From assembly GCF_034190915.1 (NCBI RefSeq), contig NW_026947501.1, forward strand, positions 2,976,001 through 3,040,000: a DNA stretch of 64,000 bases. Direction: 5' to 3'. Position 1 is the first letter of the stretch; every line of letters begins with the position of its first letter. The notes under the pieces were generated by a model. It worked only from the letters and a program-made list of their open reading frames with translations. It was not told the origin of the DNA and did not search any database. The translations under genes and the position numbers were made by a program. Source of the DNA: Cavia porcellus (lineage: Eukaryota; Chordata; Mammalia; Rodentia; Caviidae). Shown here one piece after another: positions 54,401 to 64,000 of the stretch.

Positions 54401-56800
54401 ATCGGATGACCTGAATTAGGATAGGAAGTGAGTGGGAATGGAGAATGGAGAAAAGCACCACGGGGTGGGCAACATGGGGAGGTCAGGAAACATGCAGTGG
54501 CAATGTACGATAGGTTTCTGAAAAACATCACGGGGTGGTGTCATTGTAAGCGTTTCTAACAAGCCACTCACAAGTGGGAGTGAGAAAAACATCACGGCGT
54601 GGTGTGAATCGGCAGGCCTGAATCAGGATAGGGAGTGAGTGTCAATGTAGGATGGAGAAAAGCACCATAGGGTGGTCAGCATTGGGAGGTAAGGAAACAT
54701 GCACTGGCAATGTAGGAGAGGTTTCTGACAAACATCGCAGGTTGGTGCGCATTGTAATGGTTTCTAACAGGCCATTCAATAGTAGGAGTGAAAAAAAAAC
54801 ATCACGGGGTGGTGTGAATCGTAGGGCCTGAATTAGAATAGGCAGTGAGTGGCAATGTACTTTGGAGAAAAGCACCATGGGGTTGTCAGCATGGGGAGTT
54901 CAGGAAACATGCAGTGGCAATGTTGGATAGATTTCTGCAAAACATCGCGGGGTGGTGAACATTGTAAGGGTTTCTAACAGGCCATTCACTAGTAGGAGTG
55001 AGAAATACATCATGATGTGTTGTGGATCCGAGGGCCTGAATCAGCCCAGACAGTGAGTGGCCATGTAGAATGGAGAAAAGCAGAATGGGGAGGTCAGGAT
55101 GGGGAGGTCAGGAAACATGCAGTGGCAATGTATGATAGGTTTCTGAAAAACATCGCGGGGTAGTGCGCATTGTAAGGGTTTCTCACAGTCCATTCACTAG
55201 TAGGAGTGAGAAAAACATCACGGGGTGGTGTGAATCGGAGGTCCTAAATTAGGTCAGGCCGTGAGTGGCATTTTAGGATGGAGAAAAGCACCACGGGGTG
55301 GTCAGCATGGGGAGGTCAGGAAACATGCAGTGGCAATGTAGGATAGGTTTTGAAAATCATTGCAGGGCGTTGCGCATTGTAAGGGTTTCTAACATGGCAT
55401 TCAATAGTAGGAGTGAGAAAAACATCACGGGGTGGTGTGAATCGGAGGGCCAGAATCAGTAAAGGCATTGAGTCACAATGTAGGATGGAGAAATGCACCA
55501 CGGGTTTGTCAGCATGGGGAGGTAATGAAACATGCCGTGGCAATGTATGATAGGTTTCTGAAAATCATCGCGGGGTGGTGCGCATTGTAAGGATTTCTAA
55601 CAGGCCATTCACTAGTAGGAGTGAAAAACACATCATGATGTGGTGTGAATCCGAGGGCATGAATCAGCATAGAGAGTGAGTGGCAATGTAGAATGGAGAA
55701 AAGCACAAAGGGGTGGTCAGGATGGGGAGGTCAGGAAACAGGCATTGGCAATGTATGATAGGTTTCTGGAAAACATTGCGGGGTGGTGCGCATTGTAACT
55801 GTTTCTAACAGGCCATTCACTAGTAGGAGTTCTGAAAAATTTCACGGGGTGATGTGAATAGGAGGTCCTGAATTAGGTTAGGCAGTGACTGGGAATGTAG
55901 GATGGAGAAAAGCACCACGGGAGGTCATCATGGGGAGGTCAGGAAACATGCATTGGCAATGTAGGATAGGTTTTGAAAATCATCGTGGGGTGGTCCGCAT
56001 TGTAAGGGTTTCTAACAGGGCATTCACTAGTAGGAGTGAGAAAAACATCACGGGGTGGTGTGAATCGGAGGGCCTGAATCAGTGTAGGCAGTGAGTGGCA
56101 ATGTAGGTCGGAGAAAAGCACCACAGGGTGGTAAGCAGGGTGAGGTCAGGAACATGCAGTGGCAATGAAGGATAGGTTTCTGATAAACATCACGGGGTGG
56201 TGCACATTGTAAGGGTTTCTAACAGGTCATTCACTAGCAGGAGTGAGAAAAACATCACGGGGTGCTGTGAATCGGATGGCCTGAATCAGGATAGGCAGTG
56301 AGTGGCAATGTAGGATGTAGAAAAGCACCATGGGGAGGTCAGCATCGAGAGTTCAGGAAACATGCAGTGGCAATGTAGGATAGGTTTGTGAAAAACATTG
56401 TGGGGTGGTGCGTATTGTAAGGGTTTCTAACAGGCCATTCTCTAGTATGAGTGAGAAATACATCATGATGTGGTGTGAATCCGAGGGCCTGAATCAGCAT
56501 AGACAGTGAGTGGCAATGTAGAATGGAGAACAGCACAATGGGGTGGTCAGGATGGGGAGGTCAGGAAACATGCAGTGGCAATGTAGGATAGGTTTATGAA
56601 AAACATCGCGGGGTGGTGATCATTGTAAGGTTTTCTATCAGGCCATTCACTAGTAGGAGTGAGAAAAACATCACGGGGTGGTGTGAATCGGAGGGCCTGA
56701 ATCAGGATAGGCAGTGAGTGGCAATGTAGGATGTAGAAAAGCACCATGGGGAGGTCAGCATGGAGAGTCCCGGAAACATGCAGTGGCAATGTAGGATAGT
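51470..56800 (+). repeat. 5330-bp higher-order repeat, copy 3 (5331 bp)
   Basis: Third copy, differing from copy 2 at only about three places found by eye: one extra A in an A run near 54791 (nine against eight), GGCCGTGAG near 55259 and GAGTCCC near 56767. Identity continues past the nominal end to about 56886 and then breaks, where TGATGTGTTG of the unit is replaced by TGATGTGGTG and the sequence moves to another monomer series. The block thus ends after three copies within this window. Confidence 0.94.
52857..52997 (+). repeat. B-less monomer in HOR copy 3
   Basis: A (52857-52926) joins C (52927-52997) with B absent, identical in structure to the two preceding copies at 5330-bp steps. Confidence 0.92.
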
Positions 56801-57700
56801 TTTCTGAAAAACATCGCGGTGTGGTGCGCATTGTAAGGGTTTCTAACAGGCCATTCACTAGTAGGAGTGAGAAATACATCATGATGTGGTGTGAATCCGA
56901 GGGCCTGAATCAGCATAGACAGTGAGTGGCAATGTAGAATGGAGAAAAGCACAACGGGGTGGTCAGGATGGGGAGGTCAGGAAACATGCAGGGGCAATGT
57001 AGGATAGGTTTATGAAAAACATCACGGGGTGGTGTCGTTGTAAGCGTTTCTAACAAGACATTCACAAGTGGGAGTGAGAAAAACATCACGGCGTGGTGTG
57101 AATCGGAGGGCCTGAATTCGGATAGGCAGTGAGTGGCAATGTAGGATGTAGAAAAGCACCACAGGGGGGTCAGCACGTTGAGGTCAGGACAAAAGCAGCG
57201 GCAATGTAGGTTAGGTTTCTGAAAAACATCCCGGTGTGTTGCGCATTGTAAGGGTTTCTAACAGGCCATTCACTAGTAGGAGTGAGAAATACTTCATGAT
57301 GTGTTGTGAATCCGAGGGCCTGAATCAGCCCAGACAGTGAGTGGCCATGTATAATGGAGAAAAGCAGAATGGGGAGGTCAGGATGGGGAGGTCAGGAAAC
57401 ATGCAGTGGCAATGTATGATAGGTTTCTGAACAACATCGCGGGGTAGTGCTCATTGTAAGGGTTTGTAAAATGCCATTCACTAGTAGGAGTGAGAAAAAC
57501 ATCACGGGGTGGTGTGAATCGGAGGTCCTAAATTAGGTCAGGCAGTGAGTGGCATTTTAGGATGGAGAAAAGCACCACGGGGTGGTCAGCATGGGGAGGT
57601 CAGGAAACATGCAGAGGCAATGTAGGATAGGTTTTGAAAATCATTGCAGGGCGGTGCGCATTGTAAGGGTTTCTAAGAAGGCATTCAATAGTAGGAGTGA

Positions 57701-57759
57701 GAAAAACATCACGGGGTGGTGTGAATCAGTAAAGGCAGTGAGTCGCAATGTAGGATGGA
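57701..57759 (+). repeat. Subunit C with a 14-bp deletion (59 bp)
   Basis: Related C subunits read TGAATCGGAGGGCC followed by TGAATCAGTAAAGG (about 21959) or the like. Here TGAATC appears once, so one 14-bp period between the two TGAATC copies is gone. This is a microhomology deletion private to this copy: the matching monomers at about 21950 and in the 5330-bp units are intact. Confidence 0.86.
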
Positions 57760-60452
57760 GAAAAGCACCACGGGTTTGTCAGCATGGGGAGGTAATGAAA
57801 CATGCCGTGGCAATGTATGATAGGTTTCTGAAAATCATCGCGGGGTGGTGCGCATTGTAAGGATTTCTAACAGGCCATTCACTAGTAGGAGTGAAAAACA
57901 CATCATGCTGTGGTGTGAATCCGAGGGCATGAATCAGCATAGAGAGTGAGTGGCAATGTAGAATGGAGAAAAGCACAAAGGGGTGGTCAGGAAGGGGGAG
58001 GTCAGGAAACATGCATTGGCAATATATGATAGGTTTCTGAAAAATATTGCGGGGTGGTGCGCATTGTAACTGTTTCTAACAGGCCATTCACTAGTAGGAG
58101 TTCTGAAAAATTTCACGGGGTGATGTGAATAGGAGTTCCTGAATTAGGTTAGGCAGTGACTGGGAATGTAGGATGGAGAAAAGCACCACGGGAGGTCAGC
58201 ATGGCGAGGTCAGGAAACATGCATTGGCAATGTAGGATAGGTTTTGAAAATCATCGCGCTGTGGTCCGCATTGTAAGGGTTTGTAACAGGGCATTCACTA
58301 GTAGCAGTGAAAAACATCACGGGGTGGTGTGAATCGGAGGGCCTGAATCAGTGTAGGCAGTGAGTGGCAATGTAGGTCGGAGAAAAGCACCACAGGGTGG
58401 TAAGCAGGGTGAGGTCAGGAACATGCAGTGGCAATGAAGGATAGGTTTCTGATAAACATCACGGGGTGGTGCACATTGTAAGGGTTTCTAACAGGTCATT
58501 CACTAGCAGGAGTGAGAAAAACATCACGGGTGCTGTGAATCGGATGGCCTGAATCAGGATAGGCAGTGAGTGGCAATGTAGGATGTAGAAAAGCACCATG
58601 GGGAGGTCAGCATCGAGAGTTCAGGAAACATGCAGTGGCTATGTAGGATAGGTTTGTGAAAAACATCGCGGGGTGGTGCATATAGTAAGGGTTTCTAACA
58701 GGCCATTCTCTAGTATGACTAAGAAATACATCATGATGTGGTGTGAATCCGAGGGTCTGAATCAGCATAGACAGTGAGTGGCAATGTAGAATGGAGAACA
58801 GCACAACGGGGTGGTCAGAATGGGGAGGTCAGGAAACATGCAGTGGCAATGTAGGATATGTTTATGAAAAACATCGCGGGGTGGTGATCATTGTAAGGTT
58901 TTCTATCAGGCCGTTCACTAGTAGGAGTGAGAAAAACATCACGGGGTGGTGTGAATCAGAGGGCCTGAATCAGGATAGGCAGTGAGAGGCAATGTAGGAT
59001 GTAGAAAAGCACCGTTGGGAGGTCAGCATGGAGAGTTCAAGAAACATGCAGTGGCAATGTAGGATTGGTTTCTGAAAAACATTGCGTTGTGGTGCGCATT
59101 GTAAGGGTTTCTAACAGGCCATTCACTAGTAGGAGTGAGAAATACATCATGATGTGGTGTGAATCCAAGGGCCTGATTCAGCATAGACAGTGAGTGGCAA
59201 TATAGAATGGAGAAAAGCACAACGGGGTGGTCAGGATGGGGACGTCAGGAAACATGCAGGGGCAATGTAGGATAGGTTTATGAAAAACATCACGGGGTGG
59301 TGTCGTTGTAAGCGTTTCTAACAAGACATTCACAAGTGGGAGTGAGAAAAACATTACGGCGTGGTGTCAATCGGAGGGCCTGAATCAGGATAGGGAGTGA
59401 GTGTCAATGTAGGATGGAGAAAAGCACCATGGGCTGGTCAGCATGGGGAGGTAAGGAAACATGCAGTGGCAATGTAGGATAGGTTTCTGAAAAACATCAC
59501 ATGGTGGTGCGCTTTTTAAGGGTTTCTAACAGGCCATTCACGAGTAGGAGTGAGAAAAACCTCACGGGGTGGTGTGTATCGGAGGGCCTGAACTAGGTAG
59601 CCACTGAGTGGCAATGTAGGATGGAGAAAAGCACCACAGGTTATTCAGCATATGGATGTCAGGAAACATGCGGTGGCTGTGTAGGATAGGTTTCTGAAAA
59701 ACATCACATGGTGGTGCGCTTGGTAAGGGTTACTAACAGGCCATTCACTAGTAGGAGTGAGAATAACATCACGGGGTTGTGTGAAACGGAGTTCCGGCAT
59801 TAGATAAGGTAGTGAGTGGTAATGTAGGATGGAGAAAAGCAAGACAGCGTGGTAAGCATGGGGAGTTCAGGAAACATGCAGTGGCAATCTAGGATAGGTT
59901 TCTGAAAAACATCGCTGGGTGGTGCACATTGTAAGTGTTTCTAACATGCCATTTACTAGTACGAGTGAGAACAACAGAACGGGGTGGTGTGAATGAAGGT
60001 CTAAATTAGGATAGGCAGTGAGTGGCAATGTAGGACGGAGAAAATCACCATTTGGTGGTCAGCATGGGGAGGTCAGGAAACATGAAGTGCAATGTATAAT
60101 AGGTTTCTGAAAAACATCGCTGGGTGGTGCGCATTGTAAGGGTTTCTAACAGGTCATTCACTAGTAGGAGTGAGAACAACATCACAGGATGGTATGAATC
60201 GGAGGGCCTGAATTAGAATAGGCAGTGAGTGGCAATGTACGTTGGAGAAAAGCACCATGGGGTTCTCAGCATGGGGAGTTCAGGAAACATGCAGTGGCAA
60301 TCTATGATAGGTTTCTGAAAAATATCGCGGGGTGGTGCGCCTTGTAAGTGTTTCTAACAGGGCATTCATAGTAGGATTGAGAAAACATCACGGGGTGGTG
60401 TGAATCAGAAGGCCTGAATCGGGATAGGCAGTGAGTGGCAATGAAGGATGGA

Positions 60453-60508
60453 GAAAAGCACCACGGGGAGGTCAGGAAACATGCAGTGGCAATGTACGAT
60501 AGGTTTCT
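60453..60508 (+). repeat. Subunit A with a 14-bp deletion (56 bp)
   Basis: A related monomer near 13505 reads CACGGGGAGGTCAGCATTGGGAGGTCAGG. Here one GGGAGGTCAG-containing period of 14 bp is lost, leaving CACGGGGAGGTCAGGAAAC. It mirrors the loss at 36887-36942 in an unrelated monomer lineage, so the same short direct repeat is a recurrent deletion site. Confidence 0.85.
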
Positions 60509-62722
60509 GAAAAATATTGCGGGGTGGTGCGCAATGTAAGTGTTTCTAACAGGCCATTCACTAGTAGGAGTGATAAAAACATCACGGGGTGGTGTGAATC
60601 AGTTGACCTGAATCAGGATAGGCAGTGAGTGGCAATGTAGGATGCAGAAAAGCACCACGGGGTCGTCAGCATGGGGAGGTCAGGAAACATGCAGTGGCAA
60701 TCTAGGATAGGTTTCTGAAAAACATCGTGTGTTGGTGCGCATTGTTAGGGTTTCTAACAGACCATTCACTAGTAGAAGTGTAAAAAATATCACGGCCTGG
60801 TGTGAATCGGAGAGCCTGTATCACTATAGGCAGTGAGTGGCAATGTAAAGTGGAGAAAAGCACCACGGGGTGGTCTGTATGGGGAGGTCAGTAAACATGC
60901 AGTGGCAATGTAGGATAGGTTTCTGAAAAACATCGCGGGGTGGTGAGCATTGTAAGGGTTTCTAACAGGCCATTCACTAATAGGAGTGAGAAAAACATCA
61001 CGCCTGGGGTGAATAGGAGGGCCTGAATCAGGATAGGCAGTGAGTGGCCATGTAGGATGTAGAAAAAGCACCACTGGGAGGTCAGCAGTGGGAGGTTAGG
61101 AAACATGCAGTGGCAAAGTAGGATAGGTTTCTGAAAGACATCGTGGGTTGGTGCGCATTTTAAGTGTTTCTAACAGGCCATTCACTAGTAGGAGTGAAAA
61201 AAACATCACGGCGTGGTGTGAATTGGAGGGCCTGAATCAGGATAGGCTGTGAGTGGCAATGTAAAATAGAAAAAAGCACCAAGTGGTGGTCAAAATGGGG
61301 AGGTCAGGAAACATGCAGTGGCAATGTAGAATAGGTTTCTTAAAAACGTCGCGGGGAGGTGCGCATTGTAAGGCTTTCTAACAGGCCATTCACTAGTAGG
61401 AGTGAGAAAAACATCACGGGGTGGTGTGAATCAGAGGGCCTGAATTCGGATAGGCAGTGAGTGGCATTTAGGACGGAGAAAAGCACCACGGGGTGGTCAG
61501 CATGGGGAGGTCAGGAAACATGCAGTGGCAATGTAGGATAGGTTTCTGAAAAACATCGCTGGGTAGTGCGCATTGTAATGTTTTCTTACAGGCCATTCAC
61601 TAATAAGAGTGAGAAAAACATCACTGGGTGGTGTGAACGCGGGCCTAACTTCAGATAGGCAGTGATTGGCAATGTCGGAATGAGAAAAGCACCATGGGGT
61701 GGTCAGCATGGGGAGGTAATGAAACATACAGTGGCAATTTAGGATAGGTTTCAGATAAACATCGCAGGGTCGTGCACAATGTAAGGGTTTCTAACAGGCC
61801 ATTCACTAGTAGGTGTGAGAACAACATCACGAGATGGTGTGAATCAGAGGGCCTGAATTAGAATAGGCCGAGAGTGGCAATGTACGTTGGAGAAAAGCAC
61901 CATGGGGATGTCCGCATGGGGAGTTCAGGAAACATGCAGTCGCATTGTAGGATAGGTTTATGCAAAACATCGCGGTGTGGTGCGAATTGTAAGTGTTTCT
62001 AATAGGCCTTTCACTAGTAGGATTGCAAAAACATCACGGGGTGTTGTGAATCGGAATGCCTGAATCAGGTTAGGCAGTGAGTGGCAATGTAGAATGGAGT
62101 AAAGCACCACGGGGTGGTCAGCATGAGGAGGGCAGGAAACAAGCGATGGCAATGTCAGATAGGTTTCTAAAAAACATCGCGGGGTGGTGCGCATTGTAAG
62201 GGTTTCTCACATGCCTATAACTAGTAGAAGTGAGAAAAACATCACAGGGTGGTGTGAATCGGAGAACCTGAATTAGGACAGGCAGTGAGTAGCAATGTAA
62301 GATGGAGAAAAGCAACACGGGGTGGTCAGCATGGGGCGGTCAGGAAATATGCGGTGGCCATGAAGGATAGGTTTCTGATAAACATCGCAGGGTGGTGCGC
62401 ATTGTAAGGGTTTCTAACAGGCTATTCACTAGTAGGAGTGAGAACAACATAATGGGGTGGTGTGAATCGGAGGGCCTGAATAAGAATAGGCAGTCAGTGG
62501 CTATGTAGGATGCAGAAAAGCAGCACGGAGTAGTCAGCATGGGGAGGTCAGGAAATATGCAGTGGCAATGTATGATAGGTTTCTGAAAAACATCCCGGGT
62601 TGTTGCGCATTGTAAGGTTTTCTAACAGACCATTCACTAGTAGGAGTGAAAAAACCATCACGGGGTGGGGTGAATAGGAGGGCCTGTATTCGGTTAGGAA
62701 GTGAGTGCCAATGTAGGATGTA

Positions 62723-62792
62723 GAAAAGCACAACAGGGTGGTCAGCATGGGGAGGTCAGGAAACATGCAGTGGCAAGGTAGGATAGGTTTCT
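62723..62792 (+). repeat. Subunit A of the monomer (70 bp)
   Basis: A opens with GAAAAGCAC and, in the array consensus, a core ACCACGGGGTGGT whose arms ACCAC and GTGGT are perfect inverted repeats around GGG. In this copy the left arm is mutated (ACAAC). The core is followed by CAGCATGGGGAGGTCAGG, then ACATGCAGTGGCAATG and ATAGGTTTCT. The block GTGGCAATGTAGGAT is shared with the end of subunit C, which supports common descent. A GGGGAGGTCAGG-like short direct repeat inside A has twice caused 14-bp losses elsewhere in the array. Confidence 0.88.
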
Positions 62793-62857
62793 GAAAAACA
62801 TCGCGGGGTGGTGCGCATTGTAAGGGTTTCTAACAGGCCATTCACTAGTAGGAGTTA
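62793..62857 (+). repeat. Subunit B of the monomer (65 bp)
   Basis: B opens with GAAAAACATCGCGGGGTGGT and continues GCGCATTGTAAGGGTTTCTAA, CAGGCCATTCACTAGTAGGA and AGTGA (here AGTTA). It carries half of the consensus CpG sites. TCACT and AGTGA form a 5-bp inverted repeat around AGTAGG in the consensus, and ACTAGT is a palindromic SpeI site present in most monomers. Its GGCCATTCACTAGTAGGA region lines up loosely with GGCAATGTAGGA of A and C, so B looks like the most diverged member of the trimer. B is the subunit missing in five short monomers. Confidence 0.87.
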
Positions 62858-62930
62858 GAAAAACATCACGGGATGGTGTGAATCGGAAGGCCTGAATTAG
62901 GATACGCAGTGAGTCGCAATGTACGATGGA
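62858..62930 (+). repeat. Subunit C of the monomer (73 bp)
   Basis: C opens with GAAAAACATCACGGGGTGGT, nearly the same as the opening of B, then reads GTGAATCGGAGGGCCTGAAT, AGGATAGGCAGTGAGTGG and CAATGTAGGATGGA. The last part repeats the GTGGCAATGTAGGAT block of subunit A. C has the strongest strand bias of the three, about 29 G to 9 C in the consensus. The following A subunit begins directly with GAAAAGCA. In this copy there are small differences such as GGGATGG in the core and ATACGCAG. Confidence 0.88.
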
Positions 62931-64000
62931 GAAAAGCATCACGAGGTGGTCAGCATGGGGAAGTCAGGAAACATGCGGTGGCAAGGTAGGATAGGTTTCT
63001 GAAATACATCGCGGGATGGTGCGCATTGTAAGAGTTTCTAACTGGCAATTCACTAGTAGGAGTGAGAAAAACATCACTGGAGGGTGTGAATCAGAGGGCG
63101 TGAATTCGGATAGGCACTGAGTGTCAATGTAGGATGGAGAAAAGAAACAAGGAGAGGTCAGCATTGGGAGGTCAGGAAACATGCGGTGGCAAGGTAGGAT
63201 AAGTTTCTGAAAAACATCGCGGGGTGGTGCGCATTGTAAGATTTTCTAACAGGCCATTCACTAGTAGGAGTGAGAAAAACATCACGGGGTGGTGTGAATC
63301 AAAGGGCCTGAATCAGGATAGGCAGTGAGTGGCAATGTACCATGGAGAAAAGCGCCACGGGGTGGTCAGCATGGAGAGATCAGGAAACATGCAGTGGCAA
63401 TGTAGGATAGGTCTCTGAAAAGCATCGAGGGTTGCTGCATTTTGTAAGGGTTTGTAACAGGCCATTCACTACTAGGAGTGAAAACAACCTCACGAAGTGG
63501 TGTGAATTGGAGGGCCTGAATCAGTATAGGCAGTGAGTAGCAATGTAAAATAGAAAAAAGCACCAAGGGGAGGTCAACATGGGGAGGTCAAGAAACATGC
63601 ATTGGCAATGTAGAATAGCTTTCTGAAAAACATCGCGGGGAGGTGTGCGTTGTAAGGGTTTCTAACAGGACGGTCACTAGTAGGTGTGACAAAAACATCA
63701 CGGGGTGGTGTGAATCGAAGGGCCTGAATTCGGATAGGCAGGGAGTGGCAATGTAGGATGGAGAAAAGCACTACGGGTTTGTCAGCATGGGGAGGCAAGG
63801 AAACATGCAGTGGCAAGGTAGAATAGGTTTCTGATAAACATCGCTGGGTGCTGCGCATTGTAAGGGTTTCTTACAGGCCATTCACTAGTAGGAGTGAAAA
63901 CAACATCACGGGGTGGTGTGAATCGGAGGGCCTGAATTCAGATAGGCAGGGACTGGCAATGTAGGATGGAGAAAAGTACCACGGGGTGGTCAGCATGGGA

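Larger units (their letters stand above)
57164..62850 (+). repeat. Segmental duplication P, copy 2
   Basis: Diverged copy of 21401-27945. The offset moves in steps: 35763 at 57174, 35750 at 58141, 36164 at 59645, 35126 at 59950, 35111 at 60790 and 34903 from 62118. These steps equal plus two monomers, minus five monomers, a 14-bp loss at 60453-60508 and minus one monomer, with a few single bases. After the hybrid monomer near 62650 it continues with sequence matching 30123-30563, that is, without the second 2076-bp copy seen at 28-30 kb. Confidence 0.8.
62723..62930 (+). repeat. Reference 208-bp monomer (A-B-C)
   Basis: This monomer is exactly 208 bp and close to the array consensus, so it serves as a type example. 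It divides into A (70 bp), B (65 bp) and C (73 bp), each opening with GAAAA and a CGGG-centred core. A hand-built consensus holds about 60 A, 41 T, 76 G and 31 C, which is 51% G+C with a strong excess of G over C on this strand. The consensus has six CpG sites, three of them clustered at the start of B. Because 208 is not a multiple of three, a reading frame shifts with every monomer crossed. The phase (starting at A) is an arbitrary choice. Confidence 0.93.
1..64000 (+). repeat. Tandem satellite array, ~208-bp monomer, fills the window
   Basis: The same block recurs about every 208 bp from first to last base, always in the same orientation, for roughly 308 monomers. Landmarks seen in nearly every monomer are GGTCAGCATGGGGAGGTCAG, ATAGGTTTCTGAAAAACATC, CAGGCCATTCACTAGTAGGA and GATAGGCAGTGAGTGGCAAT. 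Monomers differ by scattered substitutions and 1-3 base indels, with occasional larger losses. The sequence starts and stops inside subunit A, so the array extends beyond both ends. No interval of 300 bp or more departs from the repeat, so there is no room for an inserted gene, transposon or RNA gene. By family knowledge such arrays are heterochromatic and often centromeric or pericentromeric; that location is inference. The family itself is not recognised. Confidence 0.98.

Noticed and set aside
40810..56800. Assembly artefact as the sole explanation of the three 5330-bp copies
   Set aside because: The copies carry private differences (about ten in copy 1, about three in copy 3, including one A-run length change), which argues for real copies, though copy number cannot be proven from the sequence alone.
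1..64000. CRISPR array (conserved ~20-bp core with 45-53 bp between cores)
   Set aside because: The intervals between cores are themselves recurring A, B and C sequences, not unique spacers, and no cas genes or leader are present.
1..64000. CENP-B box
   Set aside because: I looked for the TTCG....A..CGGG pattern on both strands of the consensus. TTCGGATAGG in some C subunits has the TTCG but not the required A and CGGG positions.
1..64000. Transposon or retroelement insertion, tRNA, rRNA or other RNA gene
   Set aside because: No stretch departs from the monomer pattern for more than a few tens of bases, and there are no long terminal repeats, poly(A) tails, target-site duplications or cloverleaf-like segments.
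1..64000. Bacterial or phage origin
   Set aside because: Sixty-four kilobases without any gene, a diverged tandem repeat with higher-order structure and CpG-type decay do not fit a prokaryotic replicon.

Overview
The whole 64 kb window is one uninterrupted tandem satellite array. No protein-coding gene, RNA gene, transposon or unique flanking sequence could be supported on either strand. The array is already running at base 1 and still running at base 64000 (both ends fall inside subunit A), so neither edge is visible. The monomer is about 208 bp, giving roughly 308 monomers, all head to tail on the + strand. Such an array points to eukaryotic heterochromatin (centromeric, pericentromeric, subtelomeric or a knob-like block). 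Frequent CG to TG/CA differences between monomers suggest a genome that methylates CpG, such as a vertebrate or plant. I do not recognise the satellite family and assign no taxon.

Monomer architecture: each 208-bp monomer is itself a degenerate trimer of about 70-bp subunits, here called A (70 bp), B (65 bp) and C (73 bp). Each subunit opens with GAAAA followed by a core like CAYCRCGGGGTGGT. A and C also share a GTGGCAATGTAGGAT block near their ends; B carries a diverged counterpart containing ACTAGT. The + strand is strongly G-rich over C (about 76 G to 31 C in a hand-built consensus).

Layout: 0-13 kb is a mosaic of old duplications: a 5-monomer (about 1.03 kb) repeat at 0.5-2.3 kb and a 16-monomer (about 3.32 kb) repeat linking 7.6-8.8 and 10.9-12.1 kb, with related spacings from about 2.3 to 12 kb. 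An irregular junction lies at 12.77 kb. From 13 to 17 kb the array is related to 25-30.6 kb. From 17 to 24 kb are diverged relatives of the later higher-order repeat. Segment 25.87-29.83 kb holds a very recent tandem duplication with a 2076-bp period. From 31 to 40.8 kb are precursors of the higher-order repeat, with an older spacing of about 4.07-4.08 kb. From 40.81 to 56.80 kb stand three almost identical tandem copies of a 5330-bp higher-order repeat (26 A-subunits, one monomer lacking B). From 57.1 to 62.9 kb is a diverged copy of 21.4-27.9 kb that differs from it by whole-monomer gains and losses.

There is no gene network to describe. The biological content is the array's evolution: unequal exchange in register with the 208-bp monomer, occasional exchange in register with the 70-bp subunit (loss of B), 14-bp microhomology deletions, CpG decay, and a recently homogenised core next to older flanks. 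All identities and boundaries were judged by eye and may be off by tens of bases where the copies are diverged.
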